A stretch of DNA of 64,000 nt, taken from positions 1 through 64,000 of the forward strand of contig NZ_JNNU01000014.1 of the NCBI RefSeq assembly GCF_000732195.1. The letters run 5' to 3'. Below are positions 18,402 through 26,496 of this stretch, in pieces. The stretch's first letter is position 1. The number at the start of each line of letters is the position of its first letter. Under the pieces are notes generated by a model, which saw only the letters and a list, made by a program, of their open reading frames with translations, was not told where the DNA came from and did no database searches. The position numbers and the translations under genes are program-made. The stretch is from Neorhizobium vignae. Its GTDB lineage: Bacteria; Pseudomonadota; Alphaproteobacteria; Rhizobiales; Rhizobiaceae.

Positions 18402-19154
18402 ATGATTACAGACCCGCAGGGGACCATTCTCGCACTTTTCCTTGCGTTTTGCCGCATGGGTACGTGCGTGATGGTTCTTCCGGGTCTGGGAAGCGGCCGC
18501 GTGCCGGTTCAGGTGCGGTTGTTCGTGGCGGTCGCCCTGTCCATGGCAGTGCTGCCGGTTCTTTGGGATCAGATTTATCCAAGAGCCTCCGAGCCGACAG
18601 CCACCTATCTTGGCCTCATCTTCACCGAGGCCTTGATCGGCGCGGTCTATGGATTGATAGCCCGGCTCTATACGCTTGGCATGCAATTTGCCGGCACGAT
18701 CCTGACCATGTCGATCGGTTTCACGGCGCCTGGCGGCCATGACATTTTCGAAGACTCCCAGGAAAACCAGCTGACCATTCTGCTGACGCTGAGCGGCCTG
18801 CTACTCCTGTTCATGATGGATTTCCATCACATCGTGTTCCGCGCGCTGGTCGATTCCTATGCGGCGACGCCGGTGGGCGCGCTGATCGATCCGCAGAAGA
18901 TACTGATCACGCTGACCGACACGCTGCGCGCGTCGACCATCATCATGTTGCGGCTGGCAAGTCCGTTCCTGATCTTCGGCCTGATGTTCAACGTGGCGAT
19001 CGGTCTCATCAACAAGATGGCGCCGCAGATCCCGATCTTCTTCATCTCGACGCCCTTCCTGCTGATGGGAGGGCTTTTCCTTCTCTATCTGTCGATCGCC
19101 GCCTTTATCCGCCAGTATGCGGATGGTTTCGCGCCGATCTTCCGGTCCTTCTAG
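18402..19154 (+). CDS. fliR: Flagellar export gate protein FliR
   Basis: Third FliPQR gate subunit. The start at 18402 (MITDPQGTILALFLAFCRMG, with AAAGGA about 10 bases upstream) gives 250 aa with six hydrophobic helices, including LGLIFTEALIGAVYGLIARL and the conserved GFTAPGGHD region. An upstream extension to 18321 would overlap flhA and lacks family similarity. Confidence 0.95.
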   Translation: MITDPQGTILALFLAFCRMGTCVMVLPGLGSGRVPVQVRLFVAVALSMAVLPVLWDQIYPRASEPTATYLGLIFTEALIGAVYGLIARLYTLGMQFAGTILTMSIGFTAPGGHDIFEDSQENQLTILLTLSGLLLLFMMDFHHIVFRALVDSYAATPVGALIDPQKILITLTDTLRASTIIMLRLASPFLIFGLMFNVAIGLINKMAPQIPIFFISTPFLLMGGLFLLYLSIAAFIRQYADGFAPIFRSF

Positions 19155-19163
19155 GAGATCGCA

Positions 19164-19565
19164 ATGGCAGGTTCAGTCAAGCGGTCGGACAAGCTCAAAC
19201 GCCTCGTGGCGGTCCAGCGGCATCTCGAGACGATGGCCGAGCACGAGCTCGCCGCGACGACCCGGCACCGTGCCGAAGTCAATCAGTCGATGGAAGACGT
19301 CATCGATGCGATCGGCTCGATGAACCCGGTCCACCGCCAGTTCTCTCAGCATTATTCGGAACGCTTCGGCCGCCTGACCACCAAGGAACGCCAGCTTGCC
19401 GGCGTTCAGCAGATCCAGGAAATGAAGGTGCTCAAGGAGCGGACCAAGGCCGACCGCCTGGAAGAGAACATGAAGGACGCGCGTGATCACGAAGACCGCG
19501 AAGTGGCCGACGAGGCGATCTACGAGCTCATCGATATCACGCTCGCCCTCGAGCAAGTCAAATAG
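19164..19565 (+). CDS. FliJ-like coiled-coil protein
   Basis: A 133-residue, highly charged, almost fully helical protein (KRLVAVQRHLETMAEHELAA; then RTKADRLEENMKDARDHEDR), starting 9 bases after fliR with SD AGGAG. Size, coiled-coil nature and place match FliJ, the export chaperone/ATPase stalk. The sequence signal is weak, as always for this family, so the FliJ name is inference. Confidence 0.55.
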   Translation: MAGSVKRSDKLKRLVAVQRHLETMAEHELAATTRHRAEVNQSMEDVIDAIGSMNPVHRQFSQHYSERFGRLTTKERQLAGVQQIQEMKVLKERTKADRLEENMKDARDHEDREVADEAIYELIDITLALEQVK

Positions 19566-19723
19566 ACAGGCCAGCCTCCAGCAAGCTTCGACCTTCATAG
19601 TCTCGTCATTGCACTGATTGCCGGTTCGATCGAGGTCGGGCGGGATCATGTGCCATTTCAAATTGTTGCTGCGCTCTTGCACCGTTAGGGATGCGGCTCG
19701 CGGCAGTCATGAAAGGAGCTGAC

Positions 19724-20275
19724 GTGGCGATTTCACCTCCGAGCGACTTGGTCATGGACGTCGTCCGCGCTGCGGACCCGTCTGCCGTTCAAGAAGCGCA
19801 GGCCAAGCTGAAGGCGAACAAGGCGGCCTTTGCCGCGACCAGCCTTGCCGAAGTTGGCAAGGGTTTTGGTGCAGCCATGAAATTCATCGATACGCCCGGC
19901 ACGGCGGCGGGTCTCGGCAATCCGGAGGCACCGAAGAAGGTCGCCGAAATGCCGGACGAATACCGCAAGTTCGAAGCATCGGTTCTTTCGACATTCGTGA
20001 ATTCCATGCTCCCGAAGGAGACCGAGGAAGTTTACGGCAAGGGCTCCGCCGGTGAATTCTGGAAGGGCATGATGGCCGAGAAGATCGCCGAGGAAATGTC
20101 GAAAAAGGGCGGTGTCGGCATCGCCGAACAGATGTATTCGCAGGCGCTCGCCCGTGCGGAGCGTCAGGCCTCGGTCAATCCGACCACCAATGAGACTGAT
20201 CGCAGCCGCGCAATCAGCATGATCACCGATTTCGAGCGACAGGTGCTCGGCGTCGGAAAGAAGAGTGAGGCCTGA
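19724..20275 (+). CDS. flgJ: Rod-binding protein (FlgJ N-terminal domain only)
   Basis: Cap for assembly of the flagellar rod. The start is taken as GTG 19724, seven bases after AAGGAG (19713-19717); ATG 19709 lies on the SD itself. The 183 aa contain the FlgJ core KFEASVLSTFVNSMLPKETE, GEFWKGMMAEKIAEEMSKKG and GVGIAEQMYSQ. There is no muramidase domain; the lytic enzyme of this cluster is the separate gene at 8868. Some databases name this alphaproteobacterial form CheL. Confidence 0.85.
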   Translation: MAISPPSDLVMDVVRAADPSAVQEAQAKLKANKAAFAATSLAEVGKGFGAAMKFIDTPGTAAGLGNPEAPKKVAEMPDEYRKFEASVLSTFVNSMLPKETEEVYGKGSAGEFWKGMMAEKIAEEMSKKGGVGIAEQMYSQALARAERQASVNPTTNETDRSRAISMITDFERQVLGVGKKSEA

Positions 20276-20276
20276 C

Positions 20277-20666
20277 ATGCATCAGACTGGGGCAGAGAAC
20301 ATGGAAGTTGTTTCGAATGATTATCGCATCAAGACCGTGCTTGGCCGGTTGGAGATGATAATCGACAACGAAAATCAGCGGATCGGCCGCGATCCGGAAT
20401 TCGACCTGAAAGTGTCGAACGCGCACAAAAGCCGCTGCCTCTACGAATTGACCATGCTGTTCCGCGGCACCGATCCGAAGCAGCTTGCCACGGGCCATAT
20501 CGATCAGATGCATGGTTTGAAGAGCAAGCTGGCGCTCAATGCCCGCCGGGTCGAAGCGCATCTTCACGCTGTTCGCGCCGTCGCCGATCTCTTGAAGAAC
20601 GCCGCTCGCGATGCGGACGACGACGGTACCTACACCCAAGAACAGTTCACCTACGGCGAGGCCTGA
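20277..20666 (+). CDS. flgN: Flagellar chaperone FlgN-like protein
   Basis: A 129-residue helical protein, probably the export chaperone for FlgK and FlgL. The ATG at 20277 has GAGG six bases upstream; ATG 20301 is an alternative. Heptad-like helices (RIKTVLGRLEMIIDNENQRI; ALNARRVEAHLHAVRAVADL) fit FlgN, and the gene follows the rod-binding gene by one base. The stop shares its last base with the next start (TGATG). Confidence 0.7.
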   Translation: MHQTGAENMEVVSNDYRIKTVLGRLEMIIDNENQRIGRDPEFDLKVSNAHKSRCLYELTMLFRGTDPKQLATGHIDQMHGLKSKLALNARRVEAHLHAVRAVADLLKNAARDADDDGTYTQEQFTYGEA

Positions 20667-21214
20667 TGGTCAAGCTCCTTCTCACTGGTCTGTGGGTCTG
20701 CATCGTCACGCTTGGGGCGGTGTATTTCTCCGTGCAGATGTCCGCAGCACCTGCGCCGGTCGACGAAGAGGCCAGGCGGAAGGAACTTCTCGAACTGGTG
20801 CGCGGGGAATCGATCACCATTCCTATGATCGCGGACGGTGCCATCACCGGTTATTTCTTGAGCCGTGTCTCGTTCATGATGGACAAGGAAAAGATCAAGA
20901 ATACCAAGCTGCCGATCACCGAACTGACGACGGACCAGCTTTTCACGCTGCTGATCGGCAATCAGATGGTCGACCTCAGCAAGCCCGGCGCCTTCAACCT
21001 CGAAAAATTTCGCACCAGCATCAAGGACAACTTCAACAAGAAGCTCGGCGAAGGACTGGTGGCGGAGGTCCTGGTCGAGCAGCTCGACTACCTCTCCAAG
21101 GAAGACATTCGCAACAACGCATCGCGCGGAAACAAGAACCCGAACCCCGGGAAGAAGATTGTCGAGGGCGTGAAGATCGAAGACCCCAAAGCTTCGCCGA
21201 CGGCCGGCCACTGA
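20666..21214 (+). CDS. Unnamed membrane-anchored protein of the motility operon
   Basis: Last gene of the flagellar block, 182 aa. One N-terminal membrane helix (LLLTGLWVCIVTLGAVYFSV) precedes a periplasmic-type domain with ELVRGESITIPMIADGAITG and YFLSRVSFMMDKEKIKN, then a charged C-terminal tail. The arrangement (short N-tail, one helix, beta-rich domain with a GYFLSR segment) recalls FliL-type stator partners, but no clear FliL signature is present. Tight coupling to flgN and a following terminator (21245-21273) indicate a motility role. The molecular function is unknown. Confidence 0.85.
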   Translation: MVKLLLTGLWVCIVTLGAVYFSVQMSAAPAPVDEEARRKELLELVRGESITIPMIADGAITGYFLSRVSFMMDKEKIKNTKLPITELTTDQLFTLLIGNQMVDLSKPGAFNLEKFRTSIKDNFNKKLGEGLVAEVLVEQLDYLSKEDIRNNASRGNKNPNPGKKIVEGVKIEDPKASPTAGH

Positions 21215-21244
21215 CGCCCCCTACGGTGTCAACACAGCGAATAT

Positions 21245-21273
21245 AGGCCGGCCCTGGTGGTCGGCCTTTTTTG
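21245..21273 (+). terminator. Rho-independent terminator ending the motility block
   Basis: A 9-bp stem (21245-21253 with 21259-21267, one G:U) has the loop CTGGT and a following T run of six. Confidence 0.88.
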
Positions 21274-21392
21274 TTGCGAGAGCCTCGGAAATACGGGCAT
21301 TGTTCGCATTTTACCAATCGATTTAAAGGCGATTTCAGAGCGCGCTGCTAGACCTTGGGGACGAATTGGTCTTGCCCCATGGGGAGCGCATA

Positions 21393-22037
21393 ATGAACGC
21401 ATCCGGAGACTTCCTCGCATCCGCGTCACCCCGGACCCTGTTCGGCCTGCGTGTCTGCGATCTCGGATGGAACGCAACGCTCGGCCTCGTGGAAAGCCTG
21501 ATCGCGTTACGCGGCAATCGTACCACGCTCGGTTTCCTGGACGAGCGGACGGCTTTCCGTCAGATGGTCGATCCCGGCTACCGCAGTCAGTTGGGCCGCA
21601 GGGTGCTTCTGCCGGGTGGCGGCCGCGCCTTCAGCATCCTCGCCAAAGCGCGGCGTGAAAAACCGACGCCGGTGCGTTTTTCGGCCAGGATGTTCGTGCC
21701 AGCCCTGTTGAGCTTCCTGGAAAAGGGTCATCGCATCGGCATAGCCGGCGAGGACACCGCGCGGGTCGAAGCCCTCCGCGAGCATTTCGCCCGCCATGCC
21801 CCCTGGCATGACGTGGCGATTGTAACCCTCGACCAGGATATGCCGCAGCGTTTCGACCTTATCCTCGTCGATGCTGCAGGCCTTGACCAGGAGCGGCGGG
21901 TCGAACGCCGGCTCGCTTCGGTCCGCACCGGCTTGGTGGTCATGACCGGGGCAGGGTTGTCCAGCTTCATCGAAGGCAAATCGGCACCCGCGGTGCCCCA
22001 GGCGGCAGTCCCATCCCGGCAGCCGTCTTTCGCCTGA
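21393..22037 (+). CDS. WecG/TagA/CpsF-like protein with altered active site
   Basis: A 214-residue protein; the start at 21393 follows GGGGAG (21380-21385). The order of segments matches WecG/TagA glycosyltransferases, which add ManNAcA/ManNAc to lipid-linked sugars: DPGYRSQLGRRVLLPGGGRA, MFVPALLSFLEKGHRIGIAG, FDLILVDAAGLDQERRVER, VVMTGAGLSSFIEGKS. In the usual LPDGxG motif the catalytic Asp is replaced (LPGGGR), while the Gln of the (K/D)QE motif is kept. The C-terminal APxWxxxxGLEWxxR helix is absent, replaced by a Pro/Gln tail. It is thus likely a pseudoenzyme or a changed specificity. It pairs with the Wzz/GumC-like gene behind it. Confidence 0.7.
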   Translation: MNASGDFLASASPRTLFGLRVCDLGWNATLGLVESLIALRGNRTTLGFLDERTAFRQMVDPGYRSQLGRRVLLPGGGRAFSILAKARREKPTPVRFSARMFVPALLSFLEKGHRIGIAGEDTARVEALREHFARHAPWHDVAIVTLDQDMPQRFDLILVDAAGLDQERRVERRLASVRTGLVVMTGAGLSSFIEGKSAPAVPQAAVPSRQPSFA

Positions 22038-22132
22038 CAAGTTAACCCTTTCTTTGCCATGAAATTTTAGACTGTCTTAATCAGAGGGCTGCCCGCGGGA
22101 TGCCGGCGGCCTCAGATTAGCGCGGTCATCCC

Positions 22133-23884
22133 ATGTATCAGTCGGTGAAAATCGAAGACGACCGAAACACTGACCCGGCAGCTATGCTCGCCGGCACCGG
22201 TTCCGTGTTCGCCGGACTGCGATCCGTCGCCCTCAAGGTTGGCGCCCTCACGGTGGTCGGTGCTCTTTTGCCGCTGCTTTTCGTGGAGACGGTTCCGCAT
22301 CAGTTCAGCGCCGAGACCCGGCTGAAGGTCGAGGCAGCGAGCGAAGTCACAATCAACACGGCTGCCGCGACGCTGCGCTCCAGGACCAGTCTCGACAATG
22401 TCATCCGCGCCCTGAATCTCGGCCGCGACAGTGAGTTTTCGGTCGACCGCCCGAGCGTCGTCAGGATCCTGTCCGATATCGTCTCCGGCGAGGCGATGAC
22501 CGTGTCCGAGGCCGAGAACCGGCTGCGCGAGCGACTTTCCCAGGCGATTGTCACGAGTTACGACCGCCGTGCCGGCCAGCTTGCGATCTCCGTCACGGCG
22601 GGAGAGCCGGAAGAGGCAGCCCGCATCGCCAACATGCTCGGCGACGCCTTTCACGATGAAATCGCCTTCTCCGGTACGAAATCTTCCGCACCGGTCGTGG
22701 AGAAGCTGCGCCAGACACTCGAACATGCCCAAGCCGCCCTTTCCGGCTTCATCGCCGAGACGGACGAGCAGAAGCTTGCCGAACTGCGCCGGACCGAGGG
22801 CGACGGACAGCAGCTCACCGCGGAAATAAACGACGCGACGGCGCAGCTTGGCGAGTTGAAGCAGAAGGCAGCGCAGGCGTCCGCCATGAAGCTCTCGGAC
22901 GTGCTGAACAAGCCCCTGCCGGACAGTCTCGAATATACCGGCCTCGACTATCAGCGGCAGAGGCATGTCGAGGCAAAGCTTGCCGTCGATCAGCTTTCGA
23001 GCGATCTCGGCCCGCGTCACCCGCGGCTTGCTGCGGCTCAGGCGGCGCTGGCGGATGTGAAAGACGACATCCAGGAAGCGCTGAAACAGCTCGGGACCTC
23101 GCTTCGTCAGCAGGAGGCTGCCGCAGCCAAACATCTGGCTGAGCTGAAGGCGCGGCAGGAGAAAAAACCCGACGACAAGGAAATAGCCGATTCCGCAGCA
23201 AGGCTTGCGGCTCTCGAAGCTGCCGTGGACGAGGCACAGCGAAATTACCTCGAAGCGCTGCACGGAGCCGAGGCCAAGGCATCCACGGGCAAAGTGTCGG
23301 TCGTCGTTCCGGCCGTGGCGGCATCTGCGGCCGTCCTGGGTCCCTCATCCGCCGAGCTTTCGGGCATTGGTGCCCTGATCGGGTTCTCCCTCGGCGTCGC
23401 CCTGGCCTTTCTGACGCGCCGTGCGCCGAGGTCGGCGACCTCCGCCGACGAAATGAATCCGGCCGAGGAGCCCGCGCCGATTGTCGACCGGGACCTGCTG
23501 GCGGAGCATCTGGACGAGCAGGATTTCCTCCCTGAGGAGTATGATCCGGCTTACGATCGGTTTGCCTATGAGCCGCAGCCGTCCTGGCGCCCGCGCCATC
23601 CGGCGCCAGCCAATGACAGTCCGCTTGCCGACCACATCCGCGAAATGCTGATGGTCAATCGCCGTCCGGCCCCGGATGTAGAGCTTCCTTCCCTGGTCGC
23701 GGCCGTCATGGCGGGCCGTCTTGCCGACGGGCCGTCCTATGGTGCACCCCGTCGCCCGGCCCCGTCCCCGTCCCCGGAGGAAGTCCGAAAGGCGGAAGAA
23801 CTTCGCGAGCTTCGCCGTAATATGGCGGAGTTGCGCGAACGGGTTCAGGTCTATTCCGACCGCCGGAACGCCTCCCGAGGATAA
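22133..23884 (+). CDS. Wzz/GumC-type polysaccharide chain-length protein
   Basis: Polysaccharide co-polymerase, 583 aa. A first membrane helix (VGALTVVGALLPLLFVETVP, residues about 37-56) is followed by the Wzz domain (FSAETRLKVEAASEV), a long periplasmic coiled coil (about 180-390, rich in Ala/Glu/Lys), a second helix near residue 415 (GIGALIGFSLGVALAFLTRR) and a disordered Pro-rich cytoplasmic tail of about 150 residues. There is no tyrosine-kinase domain. Such proteins set chain length of exo- or capsular polysaccharide with a Wzy polymerase, not seen here. A SD is not obvious before ATG 22133. Confidence 0.8.
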   Translation: MYQSVKIEDDRNTDPAAMLAGTGSVFAGLRSVALKVGALTVVGALLPLLFVETVPHQFSAETRLKVEAASEVTINTAAATLRSRTSLDNVIRALNLGRDSEFSVDRPSVVRILSDIVSGEAMTVSEAENRLRERLSQAIVTSYDRRAGQLAISVTAGEPEEAARIANMLGDAFHDEIAFSGTKSSAPVVEKLRQTLEHAQAALSGFIAETDEQKLAELRRTEGDGQQLTAEINDATAQLGELKQKAAQASAMKLSDVLNKPLPDSLEYTGLDYQRQRHVEAKLAVDQLSSDLGPRHPRLAAAQAALADVKDDIQEALKQLGTSLRQQEAAAAKHLAELKARQEKKPDDKEIADSAARLAALEAAVDEAQRNYLEALHGAEAKASTGKVSVVVPAVAASAAVLGPSSAELSGIGALIGFSLGVALAFLTRRAPRSATSADEMNPAEEPAPIVDRDLLAEHLDEQDFLPEEYDPAYDRFAYEPQPSWRPRHPAPANDSPLADHIREMLMVNRRPAPDVELPSLVAAVMAGRLADGPSYGAPRRPAPSPSPEEVRKAEELRELRRNMAELRERVQVYSDRRNASRG

Positions 23885-24004
23885 GAAGCCTGCGACATCG
23901 AATCCGCTTGCATTTGCTGTCTGCGACCAGCATAGGGCGTTGGTGGGCTAATTCAGAATATGCTCAATGTATACATTGGTGGCGGTTTCAAGCGGGAGGT
24001 GCGC

Positions 24005-24904
24005 ATGGCTGTGGTGATCGATGGTAAAGAGGCGGCAGCATCGGTAATCACCGCGGTGACCGGGGCTTCGGCTTCGCTCGAGAGGGAAACCGGCGTGAAG
24101 CCAGGCCTTGCAGTCGTCATCGTCGGCGACGATCCGGCCAGCCACGCCTATGTCAGCTCCAAGAGCAAGATGGCCAAGCAGTGCGGTTTCAAATCGATCC
24201 AGCACAGTCTGCCCGAGGAGACCACTCAGGAAACGCTTGAGAAACTGGTTTCCGAGCTCAATGCCGATCCGTCCATCCATGGCATTCTCGTCCAGCTCCC
24301 GCTGCCGAAGCACCTGAACGCGGAGCCGGTCATCCTGTCGATCTCGCCGAACAAGGACGTCGACGGTCTGCACGTCGTCAATGCCGGCAAGATCGCTACC
24401 GGCGACCTTGAGACAGGCTTGATTTCCTGCACGCCTGCCGGGGCCATGTTGTTGGTAAACCGTATACATGGTCGCGACCTTTCGGGTCTCAACGCTGTCG
24501 TCATCGGCCGCTCCAACCTGTTCGGCAAACCGATGGGCCTGCTGCTCCTGGCCGCCAATGCGACCGTTACCATGGCGCATTCCAAGACGAAGGACCTCGG
24601 GTCCGTATGCCGCAACGCCGATATCCTGGTTGCCGCCGTCGGCCGGCCGCAGATGGTCAAGGCCGACTGGGTGAAGCCCGGGGCAACCGTCATCGATGTC
24701 GGCATCAACCGCGTCGCCGCGCCCGACAAGGGCGAGGGCAAGACCCGGCTGGTCGGTGACGTGGCCTATGCGGAAGCCGCTGAAGTTGCCGGCGCCATCA
24801 CCCCGGTCCCCGGCGGTGTCGGCCCGATGACGATAGCCATGCTGATGGCCAACACCGTCATCGCCGCCTACCGCACGGCCGGCAAAACCGCACCCAGTTT
24901 CTGA
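24005..24904 (+). CDS. folD: Methylenetetrahydrofolate dehydrogenase/cyclohydrolase FolD
   Basis: Bifunctional cytosolic enzyme converting 5,10-methylene-THF to 10-formyl-THF, supplying one-carbon units. The start at 24005 follows GGGAGG (23994-23999); the upstream extension has no family similarity. Motifs in the 299 aa: YVSSKSKMAKQCGF with the catalytic Lys, GILVQLPLPKHL, NKDVDGLHVVNAG, the NADP-binding VIGRSNLFGKPMGLLL, and PVPGGVGPMTIAMLMANT. The length is normal. It is not obviously coupled to its neighbours. Confidence 0.97.
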   Translation: MAVVIDGKEAAASVITAVTGASASLERETGVKPGLAVVIVGDDPASHAYVSSKSKMAKQCGFKSIQHSLPEETTQETLEKLVSELNADPSIHGILVQLPLPKHLNAEPVILSISPNKDVDGLHVVNAGKIATGDLETGLISCTPAGAMLLVNRIHGRDLSGLNAVVIGRSNLFGKPMGLLLLAANATVTMAHSKTKDLGSVCRNADILVAAVGRPQMVKADWVKPGATVIDVGINRVAAPDKGEGKTRLVGDVAYAEAAEVAGAITPVPGGVGPMTIAMLMANTVIAAYRTAGKTAPSF

Positions 24905-25043
24905 TCCTGCGGGGACGGATTTTTTCATTTGTTCCACGTCGGCTGCGCGGGGGTTGACTCCTCGGCGAGAGCGTTAAATCACTTCCCATGTTTTGGAACT
25001 CCCGGCAGGGTAGAAATTGCTGGGACAGTGGGAGGATATTTCA

Positions 25044-26405
25044 ATGAAGGCATCATTTTGGATCGGTACGGCGCTGGCGACGCTTCTTGCCGGTGGCGCG
25101 GTCGCCCAGGAGCTGAAATTCGCGCCCGGCCAGGATTCGAAATTCAGCTGGAAGAGCTATGAGGATTTCAAGGCTGCCCATGCCAATCTCAAGGGACAGA
25201 GCCTGACGCTTTTCGGACCCTGGCGCGGCGAGGACGAGGTCCTCTTCAACAGCGTTCTGGCTTATTTCAATGCCGCGACGGGCATCAACGGCCGCTATTC
25301 CTCCTCGGAAAATTACGAACAGCAGATCGTCATCGACACGCAGGCCGGTTCTCCCCCGAACATCGCCATCATTCCGCAGCCCGGCCTCCTGGCCGATCTC
25401 GCAGCCAAGGGCTTCCTGACCTCGCTCGGCCAGGAGAACTCCGACTGGGTCAAGACCAACTACGGCTCGGGTGCGGACTGGATCCGTTACGGCACCTACA
25501 AGGGCAAGGACGGCAAGGAGGCCTATTTCGGGTTCCCCTTCAAGGCCGATTTCAAGTCCATGGTCTGGTATGTGCCCGAAAACTTCGAGGAAGCCGGTTA
25601 CGAAGTTCCGAAGACCATGGAGGATCTGATCAAGCTCAGTGACCAGATCGTCGAAGACGGCGGTGTTCCATGGTGTATCGGTCTCGGCTCCGGCGGCGCG
25701 ACGGGCTGGCCGGCGACGGACTGGGTCGAGGACATGATGCTGCGCACCCAGAAGCCGGAAATCTACGACAAGTGGGTGAGCAACGAAGTCAAGTTCAATG
25801 ATCCGGCTGTTGTTGGCGCGATCGATGAATTCGGCAAGTTCGCCAAAAATCCGAAATATGTCAGCGGTGGGGTTGCGGCCGTTTCCTCCACCGACTTCCG
25901 CGACAGCCCGAAGGGCCTCTTCGGCATTCCGCCGAAATGCTACCTGCATCATCAGGCATCCTTCGTTCCGTCCTTCTTCCCGCCGGGTACGAAACTCGGC
26001 ACCGATGCCGACTTCTTCTACCTGCCTACCTATGCTTCGAAGCCGGAACTCGGAACCCCGGTCCTCGGTGCCGGCACGATGTTTGCCATCACCAAGGATT
26101 CGCCCGCCGCCAAGGCCTTCATCGAATTCCTGAAGACGCCGATCGCCCACGAGGTCTGGATGGCGCAGTCGTCGTTCCTGACGCCCTTCAAGGGTGCCAA
26201 TTCGAACGCCTATGCCAATGAGGTGCTCAAAAAGCAGGGGGAACTTCTGACCACCGCCACGACCTTCCGTTTCGACGCCTCCGACCAGATGCCGGGCAAG
26301 ATCGGCGCCGGTGCGTTCTGGACCGGCATGGTCGACTATGTCGGCGGCAAGGATGCCAAGACCGTGGCGACCGACATCCAGAAGGCATGGGACGGTTTGA
26401 AATAA
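25044..26405 (+). CDS. aglE: Alpha-glucoside-binding protein AglE
   Basis: Periplasmic solute-binding protein of the ABC importer for sucrose, maltose and trehalose-type alpha-glucosides. The start at 25044 follows GGGAGG (25030-25035). It has 453 aa with a signal peptide ending at GGAVAQ. The CUT1 solute-binding fold is shown by LTLFGPWRGEDEVLFNSVLA, then YEQQIVIDTQAGSPPNIAII and GAGTMFAITKDSPAAKAF. It is the first gene of aglEFGAK. A strong stem-loop (26432-26454) separates it from aglF, which would favour high AglE levels. The LacI-type regulator aglR, next to aglE in S. meliloti, is not here. Confidence 0.93.
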   Translation: MKASFWIGTALATLLAGGAVAQELKFAPGQDSKFSWKSYEDFKAAHANLKGQSLTLFGPWRGEDEVLFNSVLAYFNAATGINGRYSSSENYEQQIVIDTQAGSPPNIAIIPQPGLLADLAAKGFLTSLGQENSDWVKTNYGSGADWIRYGTYKGKDGKEAYFGFPFKADFKSMVWYVPENFEEAGYEVPKTMEDLIKLSDQIVEDGGVPWCIGLGSGGATGWPATDWVEDMMLRTQKPEIYDKWVSNEVKFNDPAVVGAIDEFGKFAKNPKYVSGGVAAVSSTDFRDSPKGLFGIPPKCYLHHQASFVPSFFPPGTKLGTDADFFYLPTYASKPELGTPVLGAGTMFAITKDSPAAKAFIEFLKTPIAHEVWMAQSSFLTPFKGANSNAYANEVLKKQGELLTTATTFRFDASDQMPGKIGAGAFWTGMVDYVGGKDAKTVATDIQKAWDGLK

Positions 26406-26431
26406 GCCTCCCCCAAGGTTCTCGAAATACG

Positions 26432-26454
26432 ACCGCGCCGGACACCGGCGCGGT
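26432..26454 (+). promoter_or_regulatory. Stem-loop between aglE and aglF
   Basis: Perfect 10-bp stem (26432-26441 with 26445-26454) with a 3-base loop and no T run. It is probably an mRNA-stabilising or processing element that keeps aglE mRNA abundant compared with the permease genes. Confidence 0.65.
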
Positions 26455-26496
26455 ACAATAAAAAGCGACGCATAAAACGGTAAAAAGGGGAGAGCC

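Noticed and set aside
16304..18457. Long minus-strand ORF (717 aa) opposite flhA
   Set aside because: Asp/His/Arg-rich shadow of flhA codons without motifs.
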